From Phalacrocorax aristotelis (Eukaryota; Chordata; Aves; Suliformes; Phalacrocoracidae), in contig NC_134278.1 in the NCBI RefSeq assembly GCF_949628215.1, positions 37,032,115 through 37,096,114 on the forward strand: 64,000 nucleotides of DNA, written 5' to 3'. The notes under the pieces are model-generated. The model searched no databases. It was given only the letters and a program-made list of their open reading frames with translations, and was not told the origin of the DNA. The first letter of the stretch is position 1. Each line of letters begins with the position of its first letter. Below are positions 27,460-39,100 of the stretch, piece after piece. The translations under genes were made by a program, and so were the position numbers.

Positions 27460-28042
27460 TGTCATGGTTTAACTCCACCCAGCAACTAAGCACCAGGCAG
27501 CCACTCGCTCACTCCCCTCTTGGTGGTATAGGGCAGAGAACCAGAAGAGTAAAAGTGAGAAAACTCATGGATTGAGATAAAGACAGTTTAATAGGTAAAG
27601 CAAGAGCCGCATGCACAAGCAAAGCAAACCACGGAATTCATTCACTACTTCCCATGGGCAGGCAGGTGTTCAGCCATCTCCAGGAAAGCAGAGCTCCATC
27701 ATACATAATGGTTACTTGGGAAGACAAACTCCACCACTCCAAATGTCCCCCCTTCCTTCTTCCCCCAGCTTTATGTGCTGAGCATGACGTCATATGGTGT
27801 GGGATATCCCTTTGGTCAGTTGGGATCGGCTGTGCCCCCTCCCAGCTTCTTGTGCACCCCCAGCCTCCTGGCTGGTGGGGTGGGGTGAGAAGCAGAAAAG
27901 GCCTTGACTCTGTGTAAGCGCTGCTCAGCAATAACGAAAATGTGTCTGTATTATCAACACTGTTTTCAGCACAAATCCTGAACACAGCCCCACACTAGCT
28001 ACTGTGAAGAAAAATAACTCTATCTCAGCCAAAACTAGCACA
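27460..28042 (-). repeat. Solo LTR of an ERV-L-like retrovirus
   Basis: On the minus strand the element begins TGTGCTAGTTTTGGCTGAGATAG and ends AAACCATGACA, the TG...CA termini of a retroviral LTR. It matches the 35.6 kb and 43-49 kb LTRs at both ends and shares internal blocks with them (TTGAGATAAAGACAGTTTAATA and CATATGGTGTGGGATATCCC on the + strand). No gag or pol lies beside it, so it probably arose by LTR-LTR recombination. The five bases either side (ACAGA and TTCGG) do not match, so the target-site duplication has decayed or recombination joined different copies. It sits in intron 1, antisense to SH3BGRL2. Confidence 0.88.
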
Positions 28043-28473
28043 TTCGGCCTAGGGCCAGAGGACTGGCCCAAGCATTATGTAGCTTTCTAGTTGCTCAGAC
28101 CAGCACAGGAGGGAATTCATGTTGGATTTAGTAGTACTCCACTACAAGGAAATCACCTTTCCCACGCATCATTTTAGACACCTCTTTTATGTTTGAACAA
28201 ATACTTCATATTTGTGGTAAGAAAATCTCAGTCTCTGTCTCTTTGGGGCCTCTTTTGCAGCTTTTTTTTGGTGAAAGACAGGATAAAATATTTTTGTCTC
28301 TCACTTCTACATTGACAACAGAATTTGTCTTTGCAGCTTTTAGGGACACAGCGAAAAGCATATTGTCTTTGGTACCAGCAGTGATGATGATGCAGTAATT
28401 TTGCTGTTGTTGCTAATGCATTATTTGCACAAAACTTTAGGAGCCACCTTCTGTATGCAAAAGTGATCCTTTC

Positions 28474-28510
28474 ACATATGCCTACCCCCCCCCCCCCCCC
28501 CCGCATATGT
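28474..28510. repeat. C18 homopolymer inside an 8-bp inverted repeat
   Basis: An uninterrupted run of 18 C lies at 28485-28502. It is flanked by ACATATGC (28474-28481) and its exact reverse complement GCATATGT (28503-28510). The arms could form a short stem with the C tract in the loop. Such runs are length-variable and error-prone in sequencing. Confidence 0.8.
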
Positions 28511-29940
28511 AAGAAAAGGAAAAATAATAAGACACAGAGACACAAACTCATTATGCAGCCCACTTCTTAAGACATTTAAGGGCTTTGTCTTTGCAGTTTC
28601 TTGGGATGGCTACCCTCTTATTTCAAGGAAGCAATGATTCCATCAGCATTACCTCCAAAAGTTATATATTTTTGTGGTGCGTCTAGGTAGACAGAATGGG
28701 TTGTGTGACAAGAACAACTAGCACATACATTTTAAAAATCCTCTGATTTCCAAATAGTATCTAGGTCATATGATACCCACAGGCATGATTCATCTACCTG
28801 GGCTTTATGCCAGTCAGCAACTCTGTGGATCTCACACTCCAGGAATAATGTAAAATTATTAAAGCTGTATTTTTTTTCTTCAGGTGACCCTGTTGATGAT
28901 TATTATAAAAAACACAGCATATAATTTATAGTTCCTTTCTGAAAGAATTAATTTCTTAAGTAGATGCAAAAAGTACAGTACAGACTGAAGAGAATGCAGA
29001 GCAGACCTAGCTGACTGAGCCCATGTAGCTTTCATTGGTCCTACAGACTTATATTTCAAAGGTTGCTCTCTTGAAGTAAAGTCCTATTTGAGGCAGAAGT
29101 AGTGTTCACCTGAGCCTATCTACTTGAAGCTCAGGTAGCTGCTAAGGGTTGATCTTAGCTACAATGAGCAAAAAACTGCCAGTGTTTTGCCTCTGTTAGG
29201 CTTTTGTATAAAGACGATAATCTTCCTGAGGGGCAGAAACCCCATATATTTAGGACAACCCTCATTCACTTTTTTTGCAATGAAGTTAATTTTCAAAAGA
29301 TGAGATCATGGTTATTTTTAGGCATGTGTATTATGCAGACAGACACTCTTACTTAAAGATTCAACAAGCCTTGTTCAGGGAACCATCAAGCTGCATTTTT
29401 AAAAGATGTGTAGGTGTCTAGGAAAACAAAGATGTGTGTAGCTGGGGTGGGTTTTTTTGAGACGTACCAACATGTTTATCTCAATGAACACTTACGGGAA
29501 TAGATACTTCTGGGGCTTGCCAGGTTGCTTGCCGTGCATTTCTAGGTGCCTGTATACTTCAAAAATGTAGGCCCTAATGATTTTGAAAACAAGTTACCAC
29601 TTTTAACTCCTACTTCTGAAGAGCCTCATACAGATCATTTATTTTAAAGCATCTTTAAAAGGCTGGAATTCCCAGAGTTGAATTAAAGAGACAGCCTCTA
29701 GAAATGAGGTGAGGAAGTATAACCTTTGCCAACTTGTAGAGAAACAATGGTGTTTAACTTTTATGAACTTAAAACTGAAAAAAAAAGTTTTTCCTTTGTC
29801 CTCCTGAGTTTGTGACTTCCCATCCTATGAAAGTGGGATGGGAGAGGAGGAACGTTCTCAGGTTTGTAAGCATGTCTGTGTTATGATGGACTTGCTCTGA
29901 GTATTGGTTTTTATTTTCTTTCTTTCTTTCCTTCGTCTAG
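28511..29940 (+). other. Intron 1 end with polypyrimidine tract and exon 2 acceptor
   Basis: No repeat or gene is recognised up to 29905. The last 35 bases form an almost pure pyrimidine tract containing (TTTC)n and end in TAG at 29938-29940, a strong 3' splice site for exon 2. Confidence 0.75.
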
Positions 29941-30126
29941 ATAAAGAAGAGACAACAAGATGTGGTGAGGTTTCTGGAAGCCAATCGCATAGAGTTTGAA
30001 GAAGTGGATATCACAATGTCAGAGGAGAAAAGACAATGGATGTATAAAAATATTCCTGAGGATAGGCAGCCCGCGCAAGGCAATCCACTGCCACCACAGA
30101 TATTCAGCGATGATCGGTACTGTGGA
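29941..30126 (+). CDS. SH3BGRL2: SH3BGRL2 coding exon 2
   Basis: Encodes residues 16-77 in 62 intact codons between a polypyrimidine/TAG acceptor and a GTAAGT donor. It starts [20 protein letters not shown] and contains [20 protein letters not shown], the core helices and strands of the thioredoxin-like domain. It also carries the family hallmark NPLPPQIF at residues 63-70, a proline-rich SH3-binding type motif that overlaps a PPxxF EVH1/Homer-type motif. The only cysteine of the protein is Cys76 in DDRYCG. The product is thought to be a small adaptor regulating SH3-type interactions, with no enzymatic residues visible. The match to SH3BGRL2 rather than SH3BGRL or SH3BGRL3 rests on [26 protein letters not shown] and the exon 3 tail. 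Confidence 0.97.
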
Positions 30127-33100
30127 GTAAGTAGCTGTTATGGTTGTCAACAGATAATATATTAGTATACCCTGCTGGCCATTTAAAAAGCTAGGAGTTG
30201 CTGTTGAGCTTTCTCTAGTAGTATCTGAATTAATGGTGACAGTTTGGGGTGCAAGGAGCAGGTGATGATCATACAGTGAAAATTCAGATAATTAGTCTGT
30301 AAATCATAAAGTTGTCTTCAGCTGGTGGATTCCCTCCACAAATGTAAGAATTTGTAATGTCACATGCTTCGTGTACAACTTGTTGATGGTAAAGTCCCTT
30401 GTGAAACCCCACTATACGCTGGGGATTTATGGTTTTCTTGCTACTTGGGTCTAGTCCAAGCATAAAAATTCAGGAGGAGATCTTTGGCACAGTAAATGAG
30501 AACATAGACTAGACTGAGTTACATTGTCATTGTAATTAAGCTCCTTCTCTGCTGCTGCCATAGTGTAAATTTCATTTATGCTCAGAGAGTCTTTATGCAA
30601 TTGGAGCCTCTAGGACAAATGAAAACTATTTGCTGTTTCAATTGTAGAACAGTTTTATTTTTTTTTCTAAAGCAAAGCAGCTTGAGACTTGTTTTCCTCT
30701 GCTGAAAGACTGCTGAGCATGAGAGCCTGTGAATCTGGCAACAGATTGATGCGTGGACTGGTTTCTCTGATGGTGTAAGCTTCAATAACTTCTCCATCCA
30801 CTAGTGCAACCTGAAGCAGTAGCTTTTGATATGTTAAGAATGGCACCATATGAATGTTTTACTCTCCTGTGTAGCCAGCATGCTACGCTGCAGCTCTGAG
30901 TCTTGGGCACTGTTGTAGTCTGGGAGAATCTTCCCACAACTTTTACTCACCTTTGAAAAAAATGTAAAAAGACCACAGCTGGGCCCTCTTTGCCTTGCTG
31001 CATCTTTTCATACTTCAGTCATGTGACTTGCAATTCCTTTAGGAGGCAGGTTTGAGGTACCTTTTAGAATAGCTGATGAGAGAAGGGGGCGTTTGTTGTA
31101 CCACCCTGGCTGCATCAGGAAGTGATTGGGTAAGGTTTGTCTGTGAATTCAGTAGGAAAACTAAATGGGGGAGAGGGTCCCTGTGGTTATAATAGCTGGA
31201 CCAGAGTAAATGTGGGTATTGCATGGATTTCTGATTTACAGCGTGGTGGAGATATAGCCAAATTGGTTCTTAGTCCTTGCCAGACTCAATGGTGCTGTAA
31301 CTAAGCTGCTTCTGGCTGATGGACTGTTAAGATCTGCTGAGAACCTGTCGGCTGCAGTGCAATTGTTACCTTAATGTAGGAAGCATATAAGAAGTTATTT
31401 AGGATCCTCTGCAATAGATTGGCTATGATGCAGCAGCTAACTGGCTTCTTGAAGCGAGGTATTTAACATCCCTCCCATATATTTTGTATTGGCCTCACTT
31501 GTTTACCTCAGCAGTATAATTCATATCTTCCTACTTCCAGGTAAGAAATGTCAGTTAAAGAAACGTATCTGGGGCATGGAAGGGATTTTGGCACTTAGGG
31601 AGCAGCCCCTCACTTACAAATAACAACATTTACATTGTTCTGTGTGATTTTAGTTTGCCTGGGAAATACAATGTTTTAAGCTGTTATTTCTTACCCTTTC
31701 AGCTTGTGTTTATAGCATGTTCTAACATAGTCTTGGAAATTGCTGTTTGGAATTAGCAATGAAGGAGATGTCATGCAACATGTGAGATGATCTTGTTAAT
31801 CTGTCTGCTGAGCTGATAGCTGTTTTGGTTGAGCAGAGTTAATCCTATTACTAGGCCTCACTCTCTGCATGAACATCTTTAAAAGGCAAGCATGCTTTGA
31901 AATAAACTGTTTTCTAGGATGAAGGAAGAAGTATGTGCAGGATCTCCAACATTCATGAGTTAGACTACTGCGTTAGCTAATGAAATCTTAGGTAACAGAG
32001 TAGAGGCAAAACTTGAGGCAGGAGGCAAAGGAGATCAGTGCTGGAAAGGGGGTTAAAATATCACAATTAGATGAAGTCAGCAGACATTGCACAACTTGTC
32101 TTTTTAATTTCCACAATGAGTTTTTTTCAAATGTTTATCTTGACATAGATAATTAAAACCCCCCACTATTAAATAACTTAAACTGAAAAAATACCCACTG
32201 AGGTTTCTGTTAGTTGAATTAGTGAAAATCGTGGCGTATCACTCCTGATTTGTATCCAGGCAATTTCTAATTCAATTTACTCTATTAACAAAGACTGACA
32301 CTTTTTCTGCCTGCCTGTTCTACAGTCTCACCAGGAAACTGCCTGTCTAATCATTCTGGATTATACATTGTTACTGAAAATACAGGCTTGCTTACAATAC
32401 AAACTGGTCAGATCCATTGCTGTTCCTTTAAATGTGTGAGGGCTAGACAAGGCAAAGCAAAATAGGTACTGTTTTTATTTTGTTCATGTTATTTCAATAG
32501 AGGTTCACAAGGATATGGTGTGCAAGCCATGACTCCATGTCATGTTCATAGCCATACTGTTTTTTCTGTGTTAGTGAAAGCATTAATTTTTTTTTTTCTC
32601 TCCCCATTTTCGCTTTAGTAGAAAAGCTCAGCAGTAGTATCTTAGAATAGATTTTCTGGCTAGGACATTACCATTTGAAATAATCATTTTTCAGAATGTA
32701 ACTGCAGCACAGAGAAAGTTTGTCTTCAGCATTTTCAGTAAGTATCCGAAATGGGCTGGTGTCAGCATTGGAACACGTGATACCTGGTGTAAGGTGGGAG
32801 AAAGGTACAAAAAGGTGACCAATGCTTACTGCTTCACCAAACAAATTGTCTTGTACCACAGAGGGAGGGATCCTTCTGGTATGAACAAACTCCATGTTTT
32901 GAAGTGTGAGCAAAACCTTGAAGTTTTTCTGAGTCGATGTAACCACAAATATGATCGTTAATCTATCTTGTCCTTTTCTCAGTCTTCTGAGGTGCACTTG
33001 CCAATTTTTCACTAACAAGTTCTGCTAATGGATTTTGAGATAAAGTACTCAGCAAGAACCATTTTTATTTCCTGTGAACAAGATAAGAGCTGTGAGCACA

Positions 33101-33467
33101 CAAGAACACAAAACATTTTACAGATAATTCATTGTTTTGTCATAGCACTGACACTATGATAATTTATGTATTTTTATGACTTTACGATCTGTTGTTTCAT
33201 CTTAGTGACATTGCTATAACACTGTAAGTGTGTGAGAAGAGAGTCTACATTTCAGACAAATCAGACACATGAACCTGCTCTTCTAATTTACAGTAGTGTA
33301 AATCTGAAATTACTACAGTTGCCTTGCTGTAGTTAGTGCTACGTAAGAGTCAGGAAATGTTAGCATCTAGTGCAGGACTTCCCCCTTGGAAGATGCACCT
33401 TGCGTAAAAGTAAAGTGGAGATACTTTGGTAAAAGATTAAAAAAAGAAAAAAAGGACAAGTAGAGCC
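30127..33467. other. Intron 2, first part, no feature recognised
   Basis: AT-rich intronic DNA following the exon 2 donor. It has short T and A runs but no recognised repeat, RNA gene or exon. Open frames on either strand are short and unsupported. Confidence 0.55.
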
Positions 33468-34085
33468 TTAATAGGAGCTGGTGGGTTGGGTTGGGTTGTT
33501 GGGCATTGAAACCAGTCGTGTCTTGCCCCGTTCTTTACAAGACTTATCCTCAGTTTGAGTTGCTCCTGCTGTAGTACTTTGACATACAGCTATGGCATAC
33601 AACTCAAATAATGAATTATTTTCCCCCAAGGTTAAGTCTCCTTGTGGTACACACCAGGTTCTCCCATCCTCCTGCATTACTTGCCAAGTGGACCCTGCCA
33701 CGTGAGCGAAAGGAACCCCATGAAAGGGTTTGCCTTTTCCTGAGGGAGGAGCAGCCCACGCTGTCTTTCCCAGCCACTGTTCTCCACAGCAGAGAAGCCT
33801 TACCCGCTTGACTTGTTTGACCATGATGCATGTTTCGCATTCACAGATAACCTGTTCAATGGCTTTGATGGTCAGGTCACGAGCCCATCTGTACATGCCG
33901 TCTCTTCCTAGGTGTCCTGATGTGTCATGGGCCCACTGAGCTATGAATAGCTCACCCTTATGTTCCCAGTCCAGGTCCACCTTAGCCGTTTCAGTTCTGG
34001 CAGCCTGGTCTACCTGCTCCTTGTTTCTGTGTTCTTCAGTGGCATGGCTGTTGGGCTTGTGAGTATCTATGTAACATACTTTCAC
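33468..34085 (-). pseudogene. ERV integrase remnant (N-terminal zinc domain and 3' pol tail)
   Basis: A 205-residue open frame. Near its start it has AQWAHDTSGHLGRDGMYRWA followed about 20 residues later by CECETC, the HHCC zinc-binding domain of retroviral integrase, with both histidines and the CxxC pair visible. The DDE catalytic core that should follow is absent. The frame instead runs into a segment resembling the far 3' part of avian ERV pol (GRTWCVPQGDLTLGENN), so an internal deletion has joined them. The product could not integrate DNA. It is not an SH3BGRL2 exon, since it is on the opposite strand. Confidence 0.88.
33483..33503 (+). other. Four-run G-quadruplex motif at the edge of an ERV
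   Basis: Four GGG runs separated by TT, TT and TTGTT on the + strand meet the usual G4 consensus. It lies in the SH3BGRL2 sense strand at the truncated left edge of the 33-36 kb ERV. It is not a vertebrate telomere repeat, which would be TTAGGG. Confidence 0.6.
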
Positions 34086-34195
34086 AACCAGGTTCTCTAC
34101 CCGGGCAGCAATGTCTTGCCACAGTGCAGCAGTCCAAGTGAGCTTACCTCTGTGCTGCCAGTTAGTCAGTCAGTCTGTTGCTGTAGCCACCCTCA

Positions 34196-34417
34196 CAGGG
34201 CATTTGCTGCCATCCGTGAGTCAGTGCAGAGATAGTGTACTGGCCAGTTTTCTCTTTTGGCAATGTCTAGGGGCAGCTGGATGGCTTTCACTTCTGCAGG
34301 TTGACTTGATTCGCCTTTGCCTGTGACAGTTTCTATGCCTCGTCTTGTGGGGCTCCACACAGCAGCTTTCCACTTCTGATGTTTTTCTACAATATGACAA
34401 GACCCATCGGTAAAGCA
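34196..34417 (-). pseudogene. ERV RNase H domain remnant
   Basis: On the minus strand this frame starts at a TDGS motif (CFTDGSCHIVEKHQKWKAAV), has AEVKAIQ about 45 residues on and TDSRMAANAL about 70 residues on, then a TGA at 34193-34195. These three sites carry the conserved Asp, Glu and Asp of retroviral RNase H. It lies directly upstream of the integrase remnant, the normal pol order, but is separated from it by stops and a frame change. It is a fossil. Its presence is notable because the neighbouring 43-49 kb ERV lacks this domain. Confidence 0.85.
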
Positions 34418-34666
34418 TCTTGGGTTTAATTTTCTGGTAATTTGTTAACGCAGTGGGGCCTCTTTGGCATGAATCACCTCCTTGGGTGATGTTTCGAAAT
34501 GTCTGCCTTCTGGCCAGTCCATGGTCTCTTCCTTCTGCTTCCCTTCAGGAGGAGGTTCTTTCTCCTTTACTAACTGGGTTGACGTATGCTTCCGTTGTTT
34601 CTTCTTGACTGCAGGAACAACTGTTGTAGTTGAGAGTTGGGTACATGATTTAGCCAGAGCATCTGT

Positions 34667-34732
34667 TTTTATGTCCTCAGATCCAAAGACCGTTACAGTG
34701 TCAGTTTGTATGTCCTCAGATCCAGAGACCCT
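34667..34732 (-). repeat. Short tandem duplication in ERV gag remnant
   Basis: The + strand has two near-copies of TATGTCCTCAGATCCAAAGACC about 39 bp apart. On the minus strand they encode repeated GSEDI-type segments. The position corresponds to the Thr/Pro-rich repeat region of gag in the 43-49 kb ERV, suggesting that this part of gag expands and contracts. Confidence 0.6.
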
Positions 34733-34749
34733 CTCGCTCCTTTGAGCGC

Positions 34750-35333
34750 AGGCGTAGGCCTACCCCAGACCCCAACACAGTGCTGGAAGTTGTGTCTTTA
34801 TGGTACATGCAAGGCATACTTCCTTCAGGTGGTCTGCCAATTCAATAGGATTCCACGTCTGTTCAGGATTGATGTCCCAGACCAGCAGAGGTGAAATCTT
34901 GAAATCTGCTCTAGGCACCTGCCCAAATTCTCCCACACACCTTGCCACTGTGAATTGGTTGTCTCAGAGCATATTCCTCTGTGGCATTCCTAACTGGTTT
35001 GTTAACCTTACAAAAATCCAAAATCAGCCTCACTGCACTCACCAATACACCCTTCTGGTTACATAGGGACATTCAAGAAACTGAAGGGCCATTGCAACAA
35101 GGGTGGAAAACTCTGTCCTGGAGAAGTGGCAGATGCCATTCTTCATTTCCTCCACAAAGTGGCTCCTGGAGGAGGAGAAAGGTGTAATTGCTAATTGTCT
35201 CCACGAGATGGTTCCCAGAGTACTGGGATGGCAGCAGTGCAAGGGCCAAATACCAGATTAGGCTCAAGGCCAATGCTTTTATCATGGCTCTCCCAGGCAA
35301 AGTAAAAGTCATAAACAACACAACAAACAGCAA
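34750..35333 (-). pseudogene. ERV gag N-terminal remnant with hydrophobic leader
   Basis: The minus strand opens with a hydrophobic stretch (LFVVLFMTFTLPGRAMIKAL, then SLIWYLALALL), followed after frame breaks by a piece with WDINPEQTWNPIELADHLKEV. Both blocks align by eye with the gag frame of the ERV at 47533-48432 (FRFIWYLGFLLEPLL and FWSFTPEQVQNPEKLVEYL). No good ATG lies at the exact start; the first ATG is inside the hydrophobic block. It is interrupted and non-functional. A hydrophobic leader is unusual for Gag and may instead belong to a separate leader protein. Confidence 0.7.
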
Positions 35334-35564
35334 AAGCTGAAAACAGCCAATAACAAGCTCTTAAGTTTGATGTACAGGAAGAAGTGGAGCAGGCAACAGA
35401 GCAACTGAGGGAAAAAACAATTCAATATCAAGAACAAGCAAGTCAACAGTGTGACCAGCAACACGAAATAAGAGCCTGCCAAGTAACAGCTATGTGGGTA
35501 TAACAGCTGTAAGTTCAGTCTAGCACACTCTGATAAAATCTGTCACTATCTTGAACCTTTTTCA

Positions 35565-35582
35565 GTCCCTGTTCAAAAGCAA
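35565..35582 (-). other. Putative primer-binding site, tRNA-Lys3-like
   Basis: On the minus strand, 8 bases downstream of the LTR, the sequence ends in GAACAGGGAC, which matches the last ten bases of the tRNA-Lys3 (UUU) type primer-binding site. The first eight bases (TTGCTTTT) have decayed, mostly C-to-T. Position next to the LTR supports the call. The primer assignment is inference. Confidence 0.6.
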
Positions 35583-35590
35583 AAAAGGAC

Positions 35591-36112
35591 TGTTGTGGGT
35601 TGACCCCAGCAACCACACAGCTGCTTGCTCCCCCCCTCCCCTCCCCTAGCAGGATGGTGGAGAAAATAGGAAAAGCAAAAGCGAGCGAACTCATGAATTG
35701 AGATAAAGACAGTTTAATAAGTAAAGGAAAGGGGGAAAAAAACCCGCTGATGCAAACGCAGTCACTTATCATCTCCCAAAAGCAGACTGATGCTCAGCCA
35801 GTCCCCAAGCAATGGCTACCATGGAAGACAAACACTCCCCAGTTTTTTATCAGCATGACATTATATGGTGTGGAATATCCCTTGGGCCAATTGGGGTGAG
35901 TTGTCCCAGCTGTGCTGCCTCCAACCTCTTGCCCACTTCCAGCCTACTCTATGGGGGTATCAGAGGGGAGCGGAGTGAGGAACAGAGAAGGCTTTGAATG
36001 CTGTGCAAGCACTGCTTGGCAATAGTCAAAACATTGGTGTGTTATCAAGGCTGTTTTAGTCACTGATCCAAAACACAGTGCCAGTTAACTCCATCCCAGC
36101 CAGAGCCAGTAA
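35591..36112 (-). repeat. 5' LTR of the 33-36 kb ERV
   Basis: The + strand begins TGTTGTGGGTTGACCCCAGC and contains TTGAGATAAAGACAGTTTAATAA and TATGGTGTGGAATATCCC, blocks shared with the solo LTR at 27.5 kb. The U3 end (minus-strand start) near 36100-36112 is degraded: TGGCTGGGATGGAGTTAAC is visible but the terminal TG is lost. By internal blocks it is closer to the solo LTR than to the LTRs at 43-49 kb. Confidence 0.85.
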
Positions 36113-39100
36113 AAATGGGAAGATGAAGACTGTAGTTCATTTTCTAAGTTTTTACTTACTAAATCCTTTGCTTTTAAGGTTACAGAAAAATTTCTGAATG
36201 CTCTACCTCTCATTGTGAATTTATTTTACACAGCCAGATTGGTGATTTTGCATGTGAGTTCAGATTTTTCTGAAGTACTGCTGGTAGGATCCAACATAGC
36301 AGTAACTATTCAGTATCCTGCAGGTTAAAAACACTATTTAAAAGAATGAACAAATACTTACTTACTTATTACTTACTGTTACCTTTTTAGCAGAGACCAT
36401 GGGAAGTCCAGACAGATGGAGAGATCACTGCAGATTGGTGCATTAGGGCCATATTCACCAAGGGACTATAGCATGATGCCAAGCACTGAAATGCCTAAAT
36501 TTTGGGCATGTGGCTTCTGGACTGGAATTGCAGCCCCCAGCTAGGGCTCTAGCTTCTTGTCATAGTAGGTGAGGAGCCATAGGTACATGCATCCCGACAG
36601 GATCTGCAGTAGACAGAATGCTGGACATGGAGAGCTCTTAAAGCAGCAAGCAAGATATGCTAGAGAAGTCATGTCTGAAATTAGGCCTGTGTCTCACGCC
36701 TCCCTCTTCTGCTTTCTCTGAATTCTCCCCAGCTGAGTACAGCTGAGAACTCTTCTTAGACTAGAAGTGCCTCCTGGATCTTTCACAAGATTGGAAACCT
36801 CCACCTCCTGGTGCAAGTGCACTCTAATTTTAACCTTACAAAGCTGCAAGTTAGCACTTCGAAACAGTGACAGTTTTATATGCAGAAATCTGCCACTGAT
36901 ACGAGATTGCCTGAAATTTAGGCAAACTGAAATTAAAAGGAAATCTGTTTCCAGGTGGGAGTTTGAGCTGGAGAGAAAATATTTGCATAGCAGGCTAACT
37001 TTTTTTTTTTCTTAGAAGCTGCTCGTTTAGTTTAGAGTGTTAGGATAAGTCATGATAGAGTGCCTAGTGTGCACGGCAAGTAGAGGCAGAGATATGTGAT
37101 GTTTATTGTCCTTCCCTGAAATGTAATATATGGGTATCAACTCCATGAAAACAGTGAAGGCCTATAGACAAGAAAGAAATAAAGCAGGCTGCTGAAAGAG
37201 GTGCAGTGTTCTTGGGAACTATTGAGTGCACAGGCAATTACTATGCCACTGATTTCTTTGCACTGTTAAGTATCAGTCTCTTCTGTTTTTCTTAAAGATC
37301 CTAGAAAGATTCATATACATTTCTCTTTCTTCCCTTTTTATGTGTGTCAAATGACAAATCAGTAACTACTCACTGATAAGAGAAAGAAGAGGAAAGAGAG
37401 GATTTAAGAAAACTGGCTAGAGGCCACCTCAGAGTTTCTGTCCTGGTCAGTTTGTCATTATTCTTGTGCCTACACATACAGAGAGCTTGAACTCTCTCTC
37501 TAGATCCTCAAGCGATGTGGCGGAATTCACCTTAGCACGCCTGCTGTAGTGTGTTTACTTCAGGAGCTAGGGCAGCTGTGAGGCTAATTTAGTATTCAGC
37601 AAGTCTACACTCAGTTCCCTGCAGCCTTGGAGCTGTGTTATCCGGGTCTGTCTTTAGAAGAGGGATAATCTCGCTAGATAAAAGTTAATGTGAATTGTTC
37701 AGAGGTCATCTAACAACTGTTAATGATTGATGATGCTCAAACTTTCTTGATTAACTTTTTGCCATCAGAAGTAGGTTTTCTTTATGGCCAGTTTATGCTG
37801 TTAGTTTGAAATTGTTCTTAATTACCTTTTACAGTTGCATTGGAGTAGTTTGTGGCTCACAGGTGTCCACAGACCCTAGGCTGAATGTGAGTGACCTGGG
37901 ACCAGTGAGACAGCACTGTTTCTCTTCCTGATTAAGCCCTTTTTGCAAGCAAGGCATAAAGAAGGCAAAGGTGGTGTTGGAAAGCAAACCCTGCCCATGT
38001 GTCTTCTGCTTGTTGGCAAGATACTGTTCAGACCATCCACAAAGTCAGTATGGTTGTAACTTACAGGCTATGCCTATGCTTTTGCTGTCCACTTCTCCAC
38101 TGCTTTTCTGCATCCTGAGGCAAAAAGATCTCTAGTTCTGTGTGGCGTGTACTTAACGAAAGGAAGTGTGGCACTGGAGGCAAAGTGTAGAGTAGCCTGC
38201 CCAGTGTTAGAGCTTAAAAACCAGACACTCCACAATTCAGTAAAAATAAAATCATCCAAGAATTTTACCTTTCCCAGAGCAGTTAGAGCTGATATCAGTA
38301 ATGTCTTAGTGCTGCTGTTTACCATGTAGTGGAGAGAATACATTCCTGTTGAGCACCACAGTTTTTATTTGTACTGTTGGCTCTCTGCTTTCTGAGCTTC
38401 ATGAATAGCTGTTTCAAGGTGAAGTAGCAGGTATTTTCTTGTAAACCATCCCACCACATAAAGATGATAGCTGTCAAAGATGATTTGATACATCTCTGGA
38501 GATAACTTACTCTGATTTCAGACACTGTATCCTACATATAATGATATAGGGTGTTTATGTATTTTAAAACATTTAAAAGTGACCAGTATAAAATTACAAT
38601 TGTTGCCTTTACAGGAGATAGTAGAAAATACCACGATTTTTTTTTCTTTTGGATTTTTATATTATCTACATTGATGTTCTGCAGAACTTATGGGTAATCA
38701 GTAAGTGTGACAGAAGCTACTAACAATTTTGTTTAGGATCCCAATTCTCCTTTGCATGAAATGGAAACTTCCTATTGTGCCATAGGTTTCTGGGGAGAAA
38801 AGGTTTAGTCCTGAAGGCATCAAGTCTTTTATAAAGAGTCTGGTCTACTAAAATATGCTGAGGAAATGATAAGAAAGCTACTAGGTGGCAGCAATACTTT
38901 GAGGGCACATAGTATTGGATGCAGGATGAAATAATAAATTTAGTGCACCACTGTTTCACTTGTAATTGTGCTAATATGATCATGTTCTAAGACACTTTTT
39001 GAAGATATAGCAAAATTATAATCGATTCATAAGTAAAAATGCTGTTAATACATTGCAGTGCCATTACAGTTAGCGTGGCTGGCTTTCTTTAGTAGATGCA

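Larger units (their letters stand above)
33468..36112 (-). mobile_element. Rearranged ERV-L-like provirus lacking protease, RT and the 3' LTR
   Basis: Read on the minus strand the order is: 5' LTR (36112-35591), primer-binding site, gag N-terminal region (about 35333-34750), RNase H (34417-34196) and integrase zinc domain (about 34085-33790), ending near 33468 without a second LTR. Compared with the 43-49 kb copy, the rest of gag, the protease and the reverse transcriptase are missing between about 34440 and 34750, and the integrase catalytic core is missing too. Frames shift several times and stop codons interrupt it, so it is inactive. The target-site duplication cannot be scored because one end is lost. 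Confidence 0.9.

Noticed and set aside
27066..27489. Overlapping 110-122-codon frames on both strands next to the solo LTR
   Set aside because: The frames overlap antisense, partly run into the LTR, and show no family resemblance. They are not ERV internal sequence as far as I can tell.
33483..33503. Interstitial telomeric repeat
   Set aside because: The unit is GGGTT, not TTAGGG, and only three units occur, so it was reported as a G-quadruplex motif instead.
35591..36112. Whether the 33-36 kb and 43-49 kb ERVs are one duplicated element
   Set aside because: Their LTRs differ in internal blocks, their primer sites differ and their pol parts differ, so they are separate insertions of related families.
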